A stretch of 64,000 nt of DNA from Vibrio artabrorum (GTDB taxonomy: Bacteria > Pseudomonadota > Gammaproteobacteria > Enterobacterales > Vibrionaceae). The notes below the pieces were generated by a model. It ran no database searches, was not told the DNA's origin, and saw only the letters and a program-made list of their open reading frames with translations. Position 1 is the first letter of the stretch. Every line of letters begins with the position of its first letter. Shown here piece by piece: positions 49,741-59,566 of the stretch. The stretch is taken from positions 2,542,001-2,606,000 of the forward strand of contig NZ_AP025458.1 in assembly GCF_024347295.1 (NCBI RefSeq), read 5' to 3'. A program made the translations under genes and the position numbers.

Positions 49741-50964
49741 CTATCGGTAAGTCATGGGACGTTTCGCTAAATCAGGAAGGTTTCCGGATAGGCCGAGCGC
49801 CCTTTTCATTATTTCATCTTTTGCGCCAGGCAGCTGGCCCGCAAGCTTCATACCGATACCACGAATCAACTTCTTAGCTGGATTATCGCCTTCAAACAGA
49901 TCTTTAAAACCCTGCATAGAGGCAATCATTTTGGCCGCCTCTGCTTTTCTCCAGCGTTCATAGCCACGGAGGTGACGCTTGGTACCGATGTCCTCGCCTG
50001 CGGCCCATAGCTTTAGCAACTCTTGCGCTAAGCTTGCTGCGTCTAATAGACCCAGGTTCACGCCCTGCCCGGCTAACGGGTGAATGGTATGTGCAGCATC
50101 CCCCACTAAAGCCACACGTTCTACAACAAAGTCACGCGCATAACGCATACGCAGTGGAAAGGCAAAACGCTCACCCACCACTTCGCATAGCCCAAGTTTT
50201 GAGTCAAACTCAGCCGTCAGTTGCTTATTAAAATCAGCATCCGACATAGATACAAGTGTCTCGGCACGATTGGGGTCTGTAGACCAAACAATCGAGCTCA
50301 TGTTGCTCGGTTGCATTGGTAGGAATGCCAATGGGCCTTGAGGTGTGAATATTTGACGAGCAACGCTGTGATGCGGCTCTGCGGTTTTGATGTTCGCAAC
50401 AATCGCACTGTGCCCATAATCCCAATGCGTTAGAGGAATATCTTGCTGCTTACGAACCCAAGAGTTCGCGCCATCCGCGCCCACGACTAACTTAGCGGTC
50501 AATGCTTGGCCATTGTCTAGAGTTAACCATGCTTCACTTTCACCAATCGCCATCGTTTTGCACGTGGCGGGCATATACAGGCTGACATTGTCTTGCTGCT
50601 TAACCTGATCAAGCAGTGCCAGTTGAATCACGCGGTTTTCAACGATATGACCGAGATTCGGCTGAGCCAAGCGTGTCGAGTCAAACTCGATGCGAGCAAA
50701 GCTGTCTTGTTCCCACACTTCCATCGCTTGGTAGGGCGCAGCACGTCTTTGCTCAATGCCTTGCCATGCACCTAGGTTACGTAAAATGACTTCACTAGAA
50801 CGACTCAATGCAGACACTCGAACATCCGGCAGTTCACTCAGCCCTTCATTGGGTGCTCTGCCCTCTATGACGGCGACTCTTAAGTCACTGTCTTTCAGAG
50901 CAACAGCAAGCGCTAGGCCAACCATGCCACCACCAACAATCGCGATATCAACACTTTGCATCAT
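49741..50964 (-). CDS. ubiI: FAD-dependent 2-octaprenylphenol hydroxylase UbiI (VisC)
   Basis: 407 residues. An FAD motif IVGGGMVGLALAVAL opens the protein; DG in VVGADGANSWVR and the second FAD box ALVGDAAHTIHPLAGQGVNLGL follow. It is a class A flavin monooxygenase that adds the C5 hydroxyl in ubiquinone synthesis. It lies 11 bases after ubiH, the order seen in E. coli. Two adjacent ATGs are possible starts. Confidence 0.92.
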   Translation of the reverse strand: MMQSVDIAIVGGGMVGLALAVALKDSDLRVAVIEGRAPNEGLSELPDVRVSALSRSSEVILRNLGAWQGIEQRRAAPYQAMEVWEQDSFARIEFDSTRLAQPNLGHIVENRVIQLALLDQVKQQDNVSLYMPATCKTMAIGESEAWLTLDNGQALTAKLVVGADGANSWVRKQQDIPLTHWDYGHSAIVANIKTAEPHHSVARQIFTPQGPLAFLPMQPSNMSSIVWSTDPNRAETLVSMSDADFNKQLTAEFDSKLGLCEVVGERFAFPLRMRYARDFVVERVALVGDAAHTIHPLAGQGVNLGLLDAASLAQELLKLWAAGEDIGTKRHLRGYERWRKAEAAKMIASMQGFKDLFEGDNPAKKLIRGIGMKLAGQLPGAKDEIMKRALGLSGNLPDLAKRPMTYR

Positions 50965-50975
50965 TATTTTCTACC

Positions 50976-52157
50976 TTATCTTTTTACTAGGCCAAGCGTA
51001 TGACGCAAAAGTGGACCTTTAAGTGGTGGAAGGTTATCGATTACCGCTAACCCAAGATTACGCCCAATGCGAGCGGTCAAAAAATTGTTTGAGAACAGAT
51101 GAACTAGGCTTGAAGTCAGCGTGATCGTTGTGTCTCTATCTTGTTCTCTACGTTTTCTAAAGTTAACAAGACCACGGTAACGCCCCACATCATCTAACTG
51201 AGTACATAACTCTTCCGCTAAGGATGCCACATCTCGGATGCCGAGATTAAAGCCTTGACCCGCAATCGGGTGAAGCGTTTGAGCGGCATTTCCGACAATC
51301 GCAAAGCGATGAGAAATATTCTGCTGGCGGTGACGAAGAATCAGTGGGTAACTGGCACGCTTGCCGACTTTCTCTAGTCGACCAAGTCGCCAACCAAAGT
51401 CGCTCTGCAACCGTTCAAGAAATTCGTCGTCAGTTAAGGTCATCACTTTTTGTGCTTGCTCTGGGGGCAAACACCAAACCAGCGACAAACGGTTGTCACT
51501 CATCGGCAATAGAGCAACAGGTCCATGCTCAGTAAAGCGCTCAAAGGCGCGACCTTGATGGGGTTCACTCGCCATAATATTGGCGATCACAGCGACTTGC
51601 TCAAAGTCATGCTCATTCAATGAGATATTAAGTTGCTGACAACAGGTTGAGATAGCACCATCCGCTGCAACCAGCAACTGAGTTGTTACCGTTTGTCCAC
51701 TTGTCATCTCAATCGTTATGAACGATTGCTCACGTTCAACTTTATTGACAGACTCAGGGCAAAGTATCGTAATTGCGGGTTCAGCCTCAAGCTTCTGCTG
51801 ATAGATTCGTCCCACATCCGCCAATTCCACCACGTAGCCAAGCGCATCAACAGCCAGATTGTCACTGTAGATGTCCGTCATCCCGGCATGTCCTCGATCC
51901 GATACATGGATATCTTTAATCGGGGTTGCGACCGGAGCGATCGATTGCCACAAGTGTAAAGAATCAAGGATCTGCACCGTGCCATAAGACAAAGCGATCG
52001 AACGAGAATCAAAACCGGGGTGAGCTTGATGATCAACCTGATAAGGCTCCACTACTGCTATCGATAGTGAACCTTGGCTTAGGTGATTCAGAGCAAGGGC
52101 TAAGGTTGCCCCCGCCATTGCGCCACCAGCAATTACAACATCATACTGAGCCATCAT
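50976..52157 (-). CDS. ubiH: 2-octaprenyl-6-methoxyphenol hydroxylase UbiH
   Basis: 393 residues from ATG 52157 (GAGG upstream; a TTG four codons earlier is less likely). It has the FAD motif VIAGGAMAGATLALAL, VAADGAISTC, and the UbiH-typical second FAD box IVGNAAQTLHPIAGQGFNLG with Asn-Ala-Ala instead of Asp-Ala-Ala. It hydroxylates C1 of the ubiquinone ring precursor. It is directly preceded by ygfB; pepP, which lies between them in E. coli, is absent. Confidence 0.93.
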   Translation of the reverse strand: MMAQYDVVIAGGAMAGATLALALNHLSQGSLSIAVVEPYQVDHQAHPGFDSRSIALSYGTVQILDSLHLWQSIAPVATPIKDIHVSDRGHAGMTDIYSDNLAVDALGYVVELADVGRIYQQKLEAEPAITILCPESVNKVEREQSFITIEMTSGQTVTTQLLVAADGAISTCCQQLNISLNEHDFEQVAVIANIMASEPHQGRAFERFTEHGPVALLPMSDNRLSLVWCLPPEQAQKVMTLTDDEFLERLQSDFGWRLGRLEKVGKRASYPLILRHRQQNISHRFAIVGNAAQTLHPIAGQGFNLGIRDVASLAEELCTQLDDVGRYRGLVNFRKRREQDRDTTITLTSSLVHLFSNNFLTARIGRNLGLAVIDNLPPLKGPLLRHTLGLVKR

Positions 52158-52178
52158 AACCTCAAACAATCAAGCGAA

Positions 52179-52754
52179 TTAGTGAATGGTTGGCGCCGAA
52201 TCTTCAGATGGGCGAGCACCAAACTCAGCATGAATCGTTAATGCGCACGCTTTTACATGCTCAATCACGTGCTCTAGAAGCTGCGCTTGTTCTTCCATGT
52301 CATCATCTTCGTCAATGCCTAGCTTTGCCATCTCTTCAAGATCAGCTAACGCTTCTTTGGTATCGTCAGACGCTTTATTCAATTGAGCGCCAACCAGACC
52401 TAAACCTGAAATGAAATGGTTAATCCAATCTGATACACCGTCCGCAAGATCAAACAAGCTTGCACTTGCGTCTTCGTCTGGCAGTAACATAGACAATTCC
52501 ATGCCTGAACCGGTGATTTCACTGCTCGTGACTTTGAGTGTCGCTTCCGCTAGCGTTAATGCGCGATCGGGCCAACCCATGCCTTCATTGGTGTAATCAA
52601 AGATCAGGGGTTGCCAGCTTTTATCTGCCAGGTTTAAGCCTCCGCTCAACATACCCGTTAACAGACCATGCATCTCAGCTGGGTTTACGGCTAGGCTCGC
52701 CGATTGAAGTTCAGTCGCAACCGTTAGATAATCAGGTAAAGTCGTTTCACTCAT
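52179..52754 (-). CDS. ygfB: YgfB/YecA-family (UPF0149) protein
   Basis: 191 residues, all helical and acidic ([24 protein letters not shown]). The family segments [12 protein letters not shown] and [13 protein letters not shown] are clear. The function is not firmly known; in Pseudomonas a YgfB homologue affects antibiotic resistance gene expression. It starts the ygfB-ubiH-ubiI group and is divergent from zapA, as in other gammaproteobacteria. Confidence 0.92.
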   Translation of the reverse strand: MSETTLPDYLTVATELQSASLAVNPAEMHGLLTGMLSGGLNLADKSWQPLIFDYTNEGMGWPDRALTLAEATLKVTSSEITGSGMELSMLLPDEDASASLFDLADGVSDWINHFISGLGLVGAQLNKASDDTKEALADLEEMAKLGIDEDDDMEEQAQLLEHVIEHVKACALTIHAEFGARPSEDSAPTIH

Positions 52755-53060
52755 CAGTAGTTCGCTCAGTTATTCTTGATATCGATAATATAATCGTACC
52801 ACTTCACCCCAATTCTGGTAAGCGTCGATACCAAGCAATTGAAGAGTGACTGACTACCAATTGTTCAATTTGCTGAATTACTGTGTGCTCAAGCTCTCAT
52901 TTACAAACAGTCACTCTGAAAAGCTTGAATCTTAATAGCGGTTTACCTATAGTTTCTCCCTCAGAGGAGATTGCTTCCTCATCGGTACTTGCGCTTTTTC
53001 TTTTAAAAAAAAGATAAAGAGCAGAAGCCTTAAAATAGCGCGTTAAAGAGTTCATCCATC
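52755..53060. other. 306-bp divergent intergenic region ygfB/zapA
   Basis: Promoters for both genes must lie here. No terminator, repeat or coding sequence stands out. Confidence 0.5.
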
Positions 53061-53369
53061 ATGAGTAATCAAGCGGTAGACGTTGAAATATTAGGAAAAC
53101 TGACTCGAGTGAATTGTCCTCCAGGGCAAGAAGAGTCATTGATTGCAGCTGCGGCCGATCTTGATAATCGATTGAAAGAGATGGCTGAACGTACTAAGGT
53201 AACTAATGAAGTGAAGCTGCTAACGATTGCAGCTCTGAATATTTGCTATGAATTACAAACGAAAAAGTTTGAAGCAAATGATGAACAAAACGCACTGACC
53301 GAGCGTATGGAATTGCTCACGACATCACTGTCAGATGTCCTCAGTAAAGTTAAGCACGGACAGCAATAG
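53061..53369 (+). CDS. zapA: cell division protein ZapA
   Basis: 102 residues. The N-terminal globular head VDVEILGKLTRVNCPPGQEE is followed by a long helix and coiled coil (about 25-95). It bundles FtsZ protofilaments at the division site. It is immediately upstream of 6S RNA, as in most gammaproteobacteria. Confidence 0.97.
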   Translation: MSNQAVDVEILGKLTRVNCPPGQEESLIAAAADLDNRLKEMAERTKVTNEVKLLTIAALNICYELQTKKFEANDEQNALTERMELLTTSLSDVLSKVKHGQQ

Positions 53370-53379
53370 CGTACACAAA

Positions 53380-53565
53380 ATTTACCCTGGAGTGTTTGTC
53401 AGAGGATTTACGTCCCCGAGCCGATAAGCAATCCCTAAGGGTTAGTACTTGAGTGCTATTGAGCATGCTCGGCCCGACCGAGAAGCCTACGGTAATCATT
53501 GCTGATCCGCCTTGAACTCGCTGGTTCAAGGGCCATCTATTCTCAACGGCACTTTGGGGTATCCC
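53380..53565 (+). ncRNA. ssrS: 6S RNA
   Basis: It lies between zapA and fau, the conserved position. The ends pair over 11 bp (ACCCTGGAGTG near the 5' end with CACTTTGGGGT near the 3' end, G-U pairs included). Conserved segments GAGCATGCTCGG, CCGAGAAGCC and the CCTTGAAC / GTTCAAGG hairpin match the family. It binds the housekeeping sigma-70 polymerase in stationary phase. The exact ends are estimated. Confidence 0.95.
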
Positions 53566-53570
53566 TTCTT

Positions 53571-54170
53571 ATGCAGACGCTCACACGCAGCGAATTTCGC
53601 AAACAGATCCGCATCAAACGCAATGCCTTGTCTGGCGAACAGCAAACTCAATCCGCTTTAGATTTAGTCCAGCAGTGCGCTCAACTGACTGAGATCCAGT
53701 CAGCTCAGCATATAGCGCTCTATATCTCTATTGATGGCGAACTCGATACCCAACCTTTAATCGAGTGGTTATGGTCGCAAGGTAAACAAACGTATTTACC
53801 AGTATTGCACCCCTTCTCTAGCGGGCACTTATTGTTTCTGCACTACTCTCCAACCACTCCCACGGTATTAAATAAATATGGCATCGTAGAGCCTCAACTG
53901 AATCAAATGCTGGTTAAGCCTTGCCATCAACTCGACCTTATCTTCGCCCCCCTTGTTGGTTTTGACTCTCGAGGGCATCGCTTAGGCATGGGCGGCGGAT
54001 ATTATGATCGCACTCTGGCGAAGTGGTTTGAGACAGGCAGTGGCGCAACGCCAATTGGTTTGGCTCATGATTGCCAACATGTCGATACCTTACCGACAAA
54101 AGAGTGGGACATTCCGTTACCTAAAATAGTGACTCCGAGTAAAACTTGGCAATGGGAAAACAACCATTAA
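53571..54170 (+). CDS. fau: 5-formyltetrahydrofolate cyclo-ligase
   Basis: 199 residues from ATG 53571. The frame is open further upstream, but that part is 6S RNA. The N-terminal basic helix TRSEFRKQIRIKRNAL and the signature GHRLGMGGGYYDRTL are present. It converts 5-formyl-THF to 5,10-methenyl-THF. It is co-transcribed behind ssrS (ygfA in E. coli). Confidence 0.96.
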   Translation: MQTLTRSEFRKQIRIKRNALSGEQQTQSALDLVQQCAQLTEIQSAQHIALYISIDGELDTQPLIEWLWSQGKQTYLPVLHPFSSGHLLFLHYSPTTPTVLNKYGIVEPQLNQMLVKPCHQLDLIFAPLVGFDSRGHRLGMGGGYYDRTLAKWFETGSGATPIGLAHDCQHVDTLPTKEWDIPLPKIVTPSKTWQWENNH

Positions 54171-54272
54171 AGCGCTATAATCCCGCCGCAAACGTTAACC
54201 TCAATATAGAAACGTTAACTTCAATACGCGAACGATTAATTCAAAGCACAATACCTTATTCAGGAGAATGGC

Positions 54273-54929
54273 ATGACTCAAGATGAAATGAAAAAAGCAG
54301 CGGGCTGGGCAGCACTTCAATATGTTGAAGAAGGCAGCATTGTCGGCGTTGGCACTGGTTCTACAGTAAATCACTTCATCGACGCGCTTGGCACAATGAA
54401 AGAGAAAATCAAAGGTGCGGTTTCAAGCTCTGTCGCTTCTACTGAAAAACTGGAAGCACTAGGCATCAAAGTTTTTGAGTGCAACGACGTTTTCAAACTG
54501 GATGTTTATGTTGATGGCGCAGATGAGATTAATGCTTCACGCGACATGATCAAAGGCGGCGGCGCTGCTCTCACTCGTGAAAAAATCGTCGCGGCTATCT
54601 CTGATAAGTTTGTGTGTATTGTTGACGGAACTAAAGCTGTTGATGTGCTGGGTAAATTCCCACTGCCTGTTGAAGTGATTCCAATGGCACGTTCATACGT
54701 TGCACGTGAACTGGTGAAACTGGGTGGTGACCCCGTTTACCGTGAAGGCTGCACCACGGATAACGGTAACATGATCTTAGATGTTTACGGTATGGCGATC
54801 GAAAATCCAAAACAGTTAGAAGACATCATCAATGGTATTGCTGGTGTTGTTACTGTCGGTCTATTCGCTCACCGTGGCGCTGATGTAGTGATCACTGGCA
54901 CACCTGAAGGTGCAAAAATTGAGGAATAA
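54273..54929 (+). CDS. rpiA: ribose-5-phosphate isomerase A
   Basis: 218 residues. Motifs [20 protein letters not shown] and [13 protein letters not shown] carry the substrate site and the catalytic Asp, Glu and Lys residues. It interconverts ribose 5-phosphate and ribulose 5-phosphate. CAGGAG precedes the ATG. Confidence 0.98.
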   Translation: MTQDEMKKAAGWAALQYVEEGSIVGVGTGSTVNHFIDALGTMKEKIKGAVSSSVASTEKLEALGIKVFECNDVFKLDVYVDGADEINASRDMIKGGGAALTREKIVAAISDKFVCIVDGTKAVDVLGKFPLPVEVIPMARSYVARELVKLGGDPVYREGCTTDNGNMILDVYGMAIENPKQLEDIINGIAGVVTVGLFAHRGADVVITGTPEGAKIEE

Positions 54930-54964
54930 ATAAAAAATATTCATTTTTTGTTGTTTCATTACAT

Positions 54965-54992
54965 ACGGCGCCCAAGGGCGCCGTTATTTTTG
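54965..54992 (+). terminator. terminator of rpiA
   Basis: ACGGCGCCC / GGGCGCCGT with a 2-base centre, followed by TATTTTT. Confidence 0.88.
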
Positions 54993-55186
54993 CTTTTTCC
55001 CATAGAATTATGTCTTATTCCGTAATTTTCTTACCCAAAACATTTTTTTTTTGTTACTTTATTGTTCAGAAGACGCACAAGGAAACGTTTGTCTCCCAAC
55101 AAAATGGTGAATTTGCTTCCCCTTTCTGCCATTTTGCAGCACGTGCGCCGCATTTGCCCAACCTTCCCATTTTAAGGACGAGAATA

Positions 55187-56416
55187 ATGGCTAAAGTTTC
55201 ACTGGAAAAAGAAAAGATTAAGATTCTACTTCTGGAAGGTCTTCACCCTTCTTCTGTAGAAGTATTGCAAGCCGCAGGTTACACAAACATTGAGTACCAT
55301 AAAGGCTCTCTACCTGAAGAAGAGCTTCTTGAAGCGGTTAAAGATGCTCATTTCATCGGTATTCGTTCTCGCACGAACCTTTCCCAAAACGTTATTGATG
55401 CTGCTGAAAAATTGGTTGCTATCGGCTGTTTCTGTATTGGTACTAACCAAGTTAACCTTAAAGCGGCAGCAAAGCGCGGTGTCCCTGTGTTCAATGCCCC
55501 ATTCTCAAACACTCGAAGTGTTGCAGAACTTGTTCTTGGTCAGATTCTATTGCTACTTCGTGGCATTCCAGAAAAGAACGCGCTTGCTCACCGTGGCATC
55601 TGGAAAAAAAGTGCCGACAACTCTAACGAAGCTCGTGGTAAGCGTCTAGGTATTATTGGTTACGGCCATATCGGTACTCAACTGAGTATTATTGCGGAAA
55701 ACCTTGGTATGCGCGTTTACTTCTTCGATATTGAAAACAAACTGTCGCTAGGTAACGCAACTCAAGTTCACACCATGACTGAATTGCTGAACAAGTGTGA
55801 CGTGATCTCTTTGCACGTACCCGAAACCAACGAAACGAAAAACATGATGGGTAAAGAAGAGTTCGAGCGCATGAAGCCTGGATCTATCTTTATTAATGCA
55901 GCACGCGGCACGGTCGTCGATATTCCTGCTCTATGTGGTGCTCTGGAATCTGGCCACCTTTCTGGTGCGGCGATCGATGTTTTTCCAACAGAACCAAAAA
56001 CCAATGCAGACCCATTCGAGTCTCCATTAATACAATTCGACAATGTTATCCTAACGCCTCACGTGGGTGGTTCAACTCAAGAAGCGCAAGAGAATATTGG
56101 TGTCGAAGTGGCAGGTAAACTCGCAAAATACTCTGATAACGGCTCTACGCTATCGAGTGTTAACTTCCCTGAAGTATCGCTACCACTGCATACTGGCACA
56201 TCTCGCTTGCTACACATCCACGAAAACCGCCCTGGTATTCTGACTCAAATCAATACCATCTTCGCTGAAGAAGGGATCAACATTGCAGGTCAATACTTGC
56301 AAACAACTGCTGATATGGGATACGTGGTTATTGATGTAGAAGCCGATCGATCAGAAGAAGCTCTGCTTAAACTGAAAGAGATCGAAGGCACCATTCGAGC
56401 ACGCTTACTGCATTAA
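55187..56416 (+). CDS. serA: D-3-phosphoglycerate dehydrogenase
   Basis: 409 residues from ATG 55187 (AAGGACG upstream); the frame is open for another 59 codons upstream but that stretch is leader. The NAD motif IIGYGHIGTQLS, catalytic Arg/Glu region and His in LTPHVGGSTQEAQ, and a C-terminal ACT domain (LLHIHENRPGILTQI) for serine feedback are present. It is the first step of serine synthesis. Confidence 0.98.
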   Translation: MAKVSLEKEKIKILLLEGLHPSSVEVLQAAGYTNIEYHKGSLPEEELLEAVKDAHFIGIRSRTNLSQNVIDAAEKLVAIGCFCIGTNQVNLKAAAKRGVPVFNAPFSNTRSVAELVLGQILLLLRGIPEKNALAHRGIWKKSADNSNEARGKRLGIIGYGHIGTQLSIIAENLGMRVYFFDIENKLSLGNATQVHTMTELLNKCDVISLHVPETNETKNMMGKEEFERMKPGSIFINAARGTVVDIPALCGALESGHLSGAAIDVFPTEPKTNADPFESPLIQFDNVILTPHVGGSTQEAQENIGVEVAGKLAKYSDNGSTLSSVNFPEVSLPLHTGTSRLLHIHENRPGILTQINTIFAEEGINIAGQYLQTTADMGYVVIDVEADRSEEALLKLKEIEGTIRARLLH

Positions 56417-56438
56417 TCATCGAATTCAATAGGCATAA

Positions 56439-56465
56439 AAAAGGCTCTCATCATGAGAGCCTTTT
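56439..56465. terminator. bidirectional terminator between serA and yggE
   Basis: AAAAGGCTCTCA / TGAGAGCCTTTT with a 3-base loop. It serves both convergent genes. Confidence 0.92.
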
Positions 56466-56527
56466 AGCATTTAGCCTATCGTAGGTAATGAGATCATCAT
56501 GATCTAAAAACTGCGATAATGACCTCG

Positions 56528-57241
56528 TCACTCTTCTATATGGTAAATCACATCCACACGATCGCGAATCGTGATCGTTGAATCTTCATAAGAGTTTGAT
56601 TCTGTTCTTGCATCCATTGCCATTGAACGCATAAGTACTGGCTGAGAAGGTTGTGCGTTGTAGTCTATACGCCATACGTCGCCGAGCTTACGCTCAAAAC
56701 CACTCGCTAATGATTTCGCTTTTGATGTTGCATCTTTAATGGCTGCTAAGCGCGCTTGCTCTTGATACTTAGCTTGGTCGCGAACTTGAAGCTGGATGTT
56801 ATCAATCTGATTAATACCCTCTCCAATGGCGATATCCATGTACTCATTGAGATTCGCGAGCTTAGTCACTTGAACCGTCACATTACGTGAGGCTCGGTAG
56901 CCAACTAATTCAGGTTTGCCACCTTTCGGGTAGTGGTATTGAGGCGACAAATACAAGTTCGAACTATGGACGCTCGCTTCTTCTACCCCCGCTTTATGAA
57001 GCTTATTTAAGAAACCCGTCACCACTTTATCAACGGTATTTTTCGCCTGTTCAGCGGTCATTGTCGATTCAACAACTCTCACAGAGAATGTCGCCATATC
57101 GGGTTTCGCGATCACTTCACCATAACCGGTCGTTGAAATATGCGGAAAGGATGGAGAGCCCGCTAAGGATGGAAAACTCACAACGCTCAATATTGCAGTG
57201 AAAGTAAGAGACGTTGCTAACATCTTTGGTACAAACTTCAT
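56528..57241 (-). CDS. yggE: SIMPL-domain (DUF541) periplasmic protein YggE
   Basis: 237 residues. A signal peptide ends near SLAGS (about residue 28); the SIMPL domain spans about 35-235, with ISTTGYGEVIAKPDMATFSV at the start. E. coli YggE is linked to oxidative stress defence; its biochemical role is unclear. It lies near argP and argO, as in E. coli. Confidence 0.9.
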   Translation of the reverse strand: MKFVPKMLATSLTFTAILSVVSFPSLAGSPSFPHISTTGYGEVIAKPDMATFSVRVVESTMTAEQAKNTVDKVVTGFLNKLHKAGVEEASVHSSNLYLSPQYHYPKGGKPELVGYRASRNVTVQVTKLANLNEYMDIAIGEGINQIDNIQLQVRDQAKYQEQARLAAIKDATSKAKSLASGFERKLGDVWRIDYNAQPSQPVLMRSMAMDARTESNSYEDSTITIRDRVDVIYHIEE

Positions 57242-57350
57242 GAGATAGACCTATGCTAAACAAATATACTTTCATCATAGAGCAATTTGCAGTTTAGCCA
57301 ATTCAGATACGCACTTCTAACAGAACTTTGACGCTTGAAAAAGCAACGAT

Positions 57351-58247
57351 TTACTGAGGTAAGTGATTGTGAGCAAAACTCAATATCGCTTGAGATATCT
57401 CTTTTAGGACTCCACTCTCTAGCTGCCAATGGTGCCAATAGATGCGATAAGACAACAGAAAGCCAGGGGTAATATCAATAAGAGCTCCTGATTCTAGCTC
57501 ATCGATGATCTGTAATCGAGGAATCAGACAGTAGGCAACGCCCGACAACGCTAAACGTACGAACGCTTCCGAGCTACCGACCGTATGGTTAATGACACTG
57601 TCTCTTGGCACATTAAAATGATCATGCAGAAACTTTTTATGCAGATCATCGTACTGATCATACGAAACCGCCGGGGCTTTACTGAGTGTTGTGTAACTCA
57701 CTCCCTCGGAGAAATAGCGGTCATAAAAATCAGAACTAGCCACACAGACATAGTCCATCCTACCAAGATAGTCGGCACTACAACCCGGAAGAGCTTGAGA
57801 CTCCAAACTGATCGCCCCAGCAACCTCACCACTTTTGATCTTATCAAGGGTTCTAGACTCACCATGAATCGCGAGGTTCAACTCAACGTTACGAGACTTC
57901 ATCACATCAGATAGAGCTGGCAGTAACCATGTCGCCAAGCTATCAGCATTAGTAGCAATGGAGATCGATAGTGGCTGAGTAACGTCTTCATTCATTAACT
58001 CAGGCACAAGCTCGTGCTCTAATAATCGAACCCGCCGGTACAAGCCCAGCAACTTTCTTCCGGCCGGTGTTGGCCTTGGTGGGCTTTCTCTCACGAGAGC
58101 CGGCTGAGCTAACCACTTTTCTAGCTGCTTGATACGCTGAGACACTGCTGACTGGGAGATATATAACTGCTCAGCAGCTCTCTCAAAGCTACGTTGTTTC
58201 ACAACGGCATCCAGAGCTTCTATCCATTTATAATCCAATCCACGCAT
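57351..58247 (-). CDS. argP: LysR-type regulator ArgP (IciA)
   Basis: 298 residues from ATG 58247 (AGGAAG upstream; a TTG one codon earlier is rejected). An N-terminal winged helix-turn-helix ([20 protein letters not shown]) is followed by the LysR effector domain. In E. coli it senses arginine and lysine and activates argO. It is divergent from argO here with 142 bases between the starts, matching that arrangement. Confidence 0.95.
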   Translation of the reverse strand: MRGLDYKWIEALDAVVKQRSFERAAEQLYISQSAVSQRIKQLEKWLAQPALVRESPPRPTPAGRKLLGLYRRVRLLEHELVPELMNEDVTQPLSISIATNADSLATWLLPALSDVMKSRNVELNLAIHGESRTLDKIKSGEVAGAISLESQALPGCSADYLGRMDYVCVASSDFYDRYFSEGVSYTTLSKAPAVSYDQYDDLHKKFLHDHFNVPRDSVINHTVGSSEAFVRLALSGVAYCLIPRLQIIDELESGALIDITPGFLLSYRIYWHHWQLESGVLKEISQAILSFAHNHLPQ

Positions 58248-58389
58248 CAATTTGCTTCCTTTTTAAGCTAACTCACCATTACATTAGCAACTCTAATAAT
58301 GGATTAAAATCATTAATTATACTTATTTAAATAGTCGGGGTATCTTCGCCCCATAGTCTGTGAATATCGTTAAATAAGTGGAGATTAAA

Positions 58390-59019
58390 ATGAGTTTTTG
58401 GGTTTTATTACAAGGTTTTGGTCTAGGGGCAAGCATGATTATCCCGATTGGTGCACAGAATGCGTACGTCCTAAATCAAGGGATAAAACGTAACCATCAC
58501 TTAACGACTGCGACAATCTGTAGCCTACTCGATACCCTGTTTATCTCATTAGGTATTTTTGGTGGTGGTGCTATCTTATCGAAAAATGAAGTACTGTTAA
58601 CTTCAGTAACATTAGGTGGTATTGCCTTTCTAACAATGTATGGCTTGTTATCGCTTAGAAGTGCTTTCAGAGGGCATACCGGTGATGAATCAAAGAGGGA
58701 GATCGTGGCTCGTGGTAAACGAACCGTCATCTTAGGTGCTTTGGCGGTAACCGTATTAAACCCACACTTATATCTGGATACCGTGGTAATTCTTGGATCC
58801 ATTGGCGGACAGTTTGAAGGCAATGACAGACTTGCCTTTGCGGTTGGGACGATCTTAGCTTCATTCGTCTGGTTTTACTCGTTATCATTAGGAGCTGCGA
58901 AGCTAGGCCCAACACTCTCGCAACCGAATGTTAAGAAAAGCATTGATATTGTGGTTGCGATCATGATGTTTGTTATCGCTTTTTTACTCACACAAGAATT
59001 GGCCGAAAAATACTGGTAA
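58390..59019 (+). CDS. argO: arginine exporter ArgO (LysE family)
   Basis: 209 residues from ATG 58390 (GGAGATT upstream), with about six membrane helices. The family features IIPIGAQNAYVLNQGIKRNHH and LAVTVLNPHLYLDTVVILG are present. It exports arginine, and canavanine in E. coli, under ArgP control. Confidence 0.95.
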   Translation: MSFWVLLQGFGLGASMIIPIGAQNAYVLNQGIKRNHHLTTATICSLLDTLFISLGIFGGGAILSKNEVLLTSVTLGGIAFLTMYGLLSLRSAFRGHTGDESKREIVARGKRTVILGALAVTVLNPHLYLDTVVILGSIGGQFEGNDRLAFAVGTILASFVWFYSLSLGAAKLGPTLSQPNVKKSIDIVVAIMMFVIAFLLTQELAEKYW

Positions 59020-59029
59020 GGAACTCATC

Positions 59030-59512
59030 ATGACCACGTTAGACAACATCTATCAGCACAACATTTCCCTATTAAAAAATGCAGGTATTGAGTTCAATGA
59101 ATGGCAACACGAACCCATTTTAGATTTCGAAACCGATCTGATCGTTGCAAAACGACTAGGGTGGACAGGAACACACAGTAAGAGTTTGTTTTTAAAATTA
59201 AAGGGGGGCGGTTTTGCACTGTATCTTACCGATAAAGATAAACGCTTAGACAGTAAAAGGCTAAAGCAGGTGTTAGGAAAACGTCCATCCGTTTGTAGCG
59301 ATGAAGAAATGATAAGTCAAACGCATTGTGTGCCAGGAGCGGTATGCCCATTTGTGATACCAAGTGATATTCCAATCGTCGTCGACCAGCAACTCTATCA
59401 ATGTGAAGAAATACTTTATACCCCCGGAGAGCCAACCATCACTATCGGCTTTGCAGGATCATCATTACCCATTTTACTCAGCAAACTGGACAACACTATT
59501 ATTCAAATATAA
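59030..59512 (+). CDS. YbaK/ProX-type aminoacyl-tRNA deacylase-like protein
   Basis: 160 residues from ATG 59030 (AAGGA upstream). It has the YbaK-like fold with HSKSLFLKLKGGGFALYL (conserved Lys), DSKRLKQVLGKRPSVCS and GAVCPFVIPSDIPI, closest to the ProX/PrdX-like editing proteins acting on Ala-tRNA-Pro; the substrate is inferred. It begins 10 bases after argO and is probably co-transcribed with it. This is the second YbaK-superfamily gene in the window. Confidence 0.82.
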   Translation: MTTLDNIYQHNISLLKNAGIEFNEWQHEPILDFETDLIVAKRLGWTGTHSKSLFLKLKGGGFALYLTDKDKRLDSKRLKQVLGKRPSVCSDEEMISQTHCVPGAVCPFVIPSDIPIVVDQQLYQCEEILYTPGEPTITIGFAGSSLPILLSKLDNTIIQI

Positions 59513-59540
59513 AAAAACGAGGCTCAAGCCTCGTTTTTTA
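59511..59540. terminator. bidirectional terminator between YbaK-like gene and mscS
   Basis: AAAAAACGAGGCT and AGCCTCGTTTTTT pair with a minimal loop; A and T runs on both sides. Confidence 0.92.
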
Positions 59541-59566
59541 TTAATAGTATCAAAGAGAACCTTAAT

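Noticed and set aside
53499..53570. Upstream extension of fau
   Set aside because: This stretch is the 3' part of 6S RNA.
55010..55186. 59-codon N-terminal extension of serA
   Set aside because: The frame happens to be open, but the sequence includes T-rich leader; the conserved N-terminus and ribosome site point to ATG 55187.
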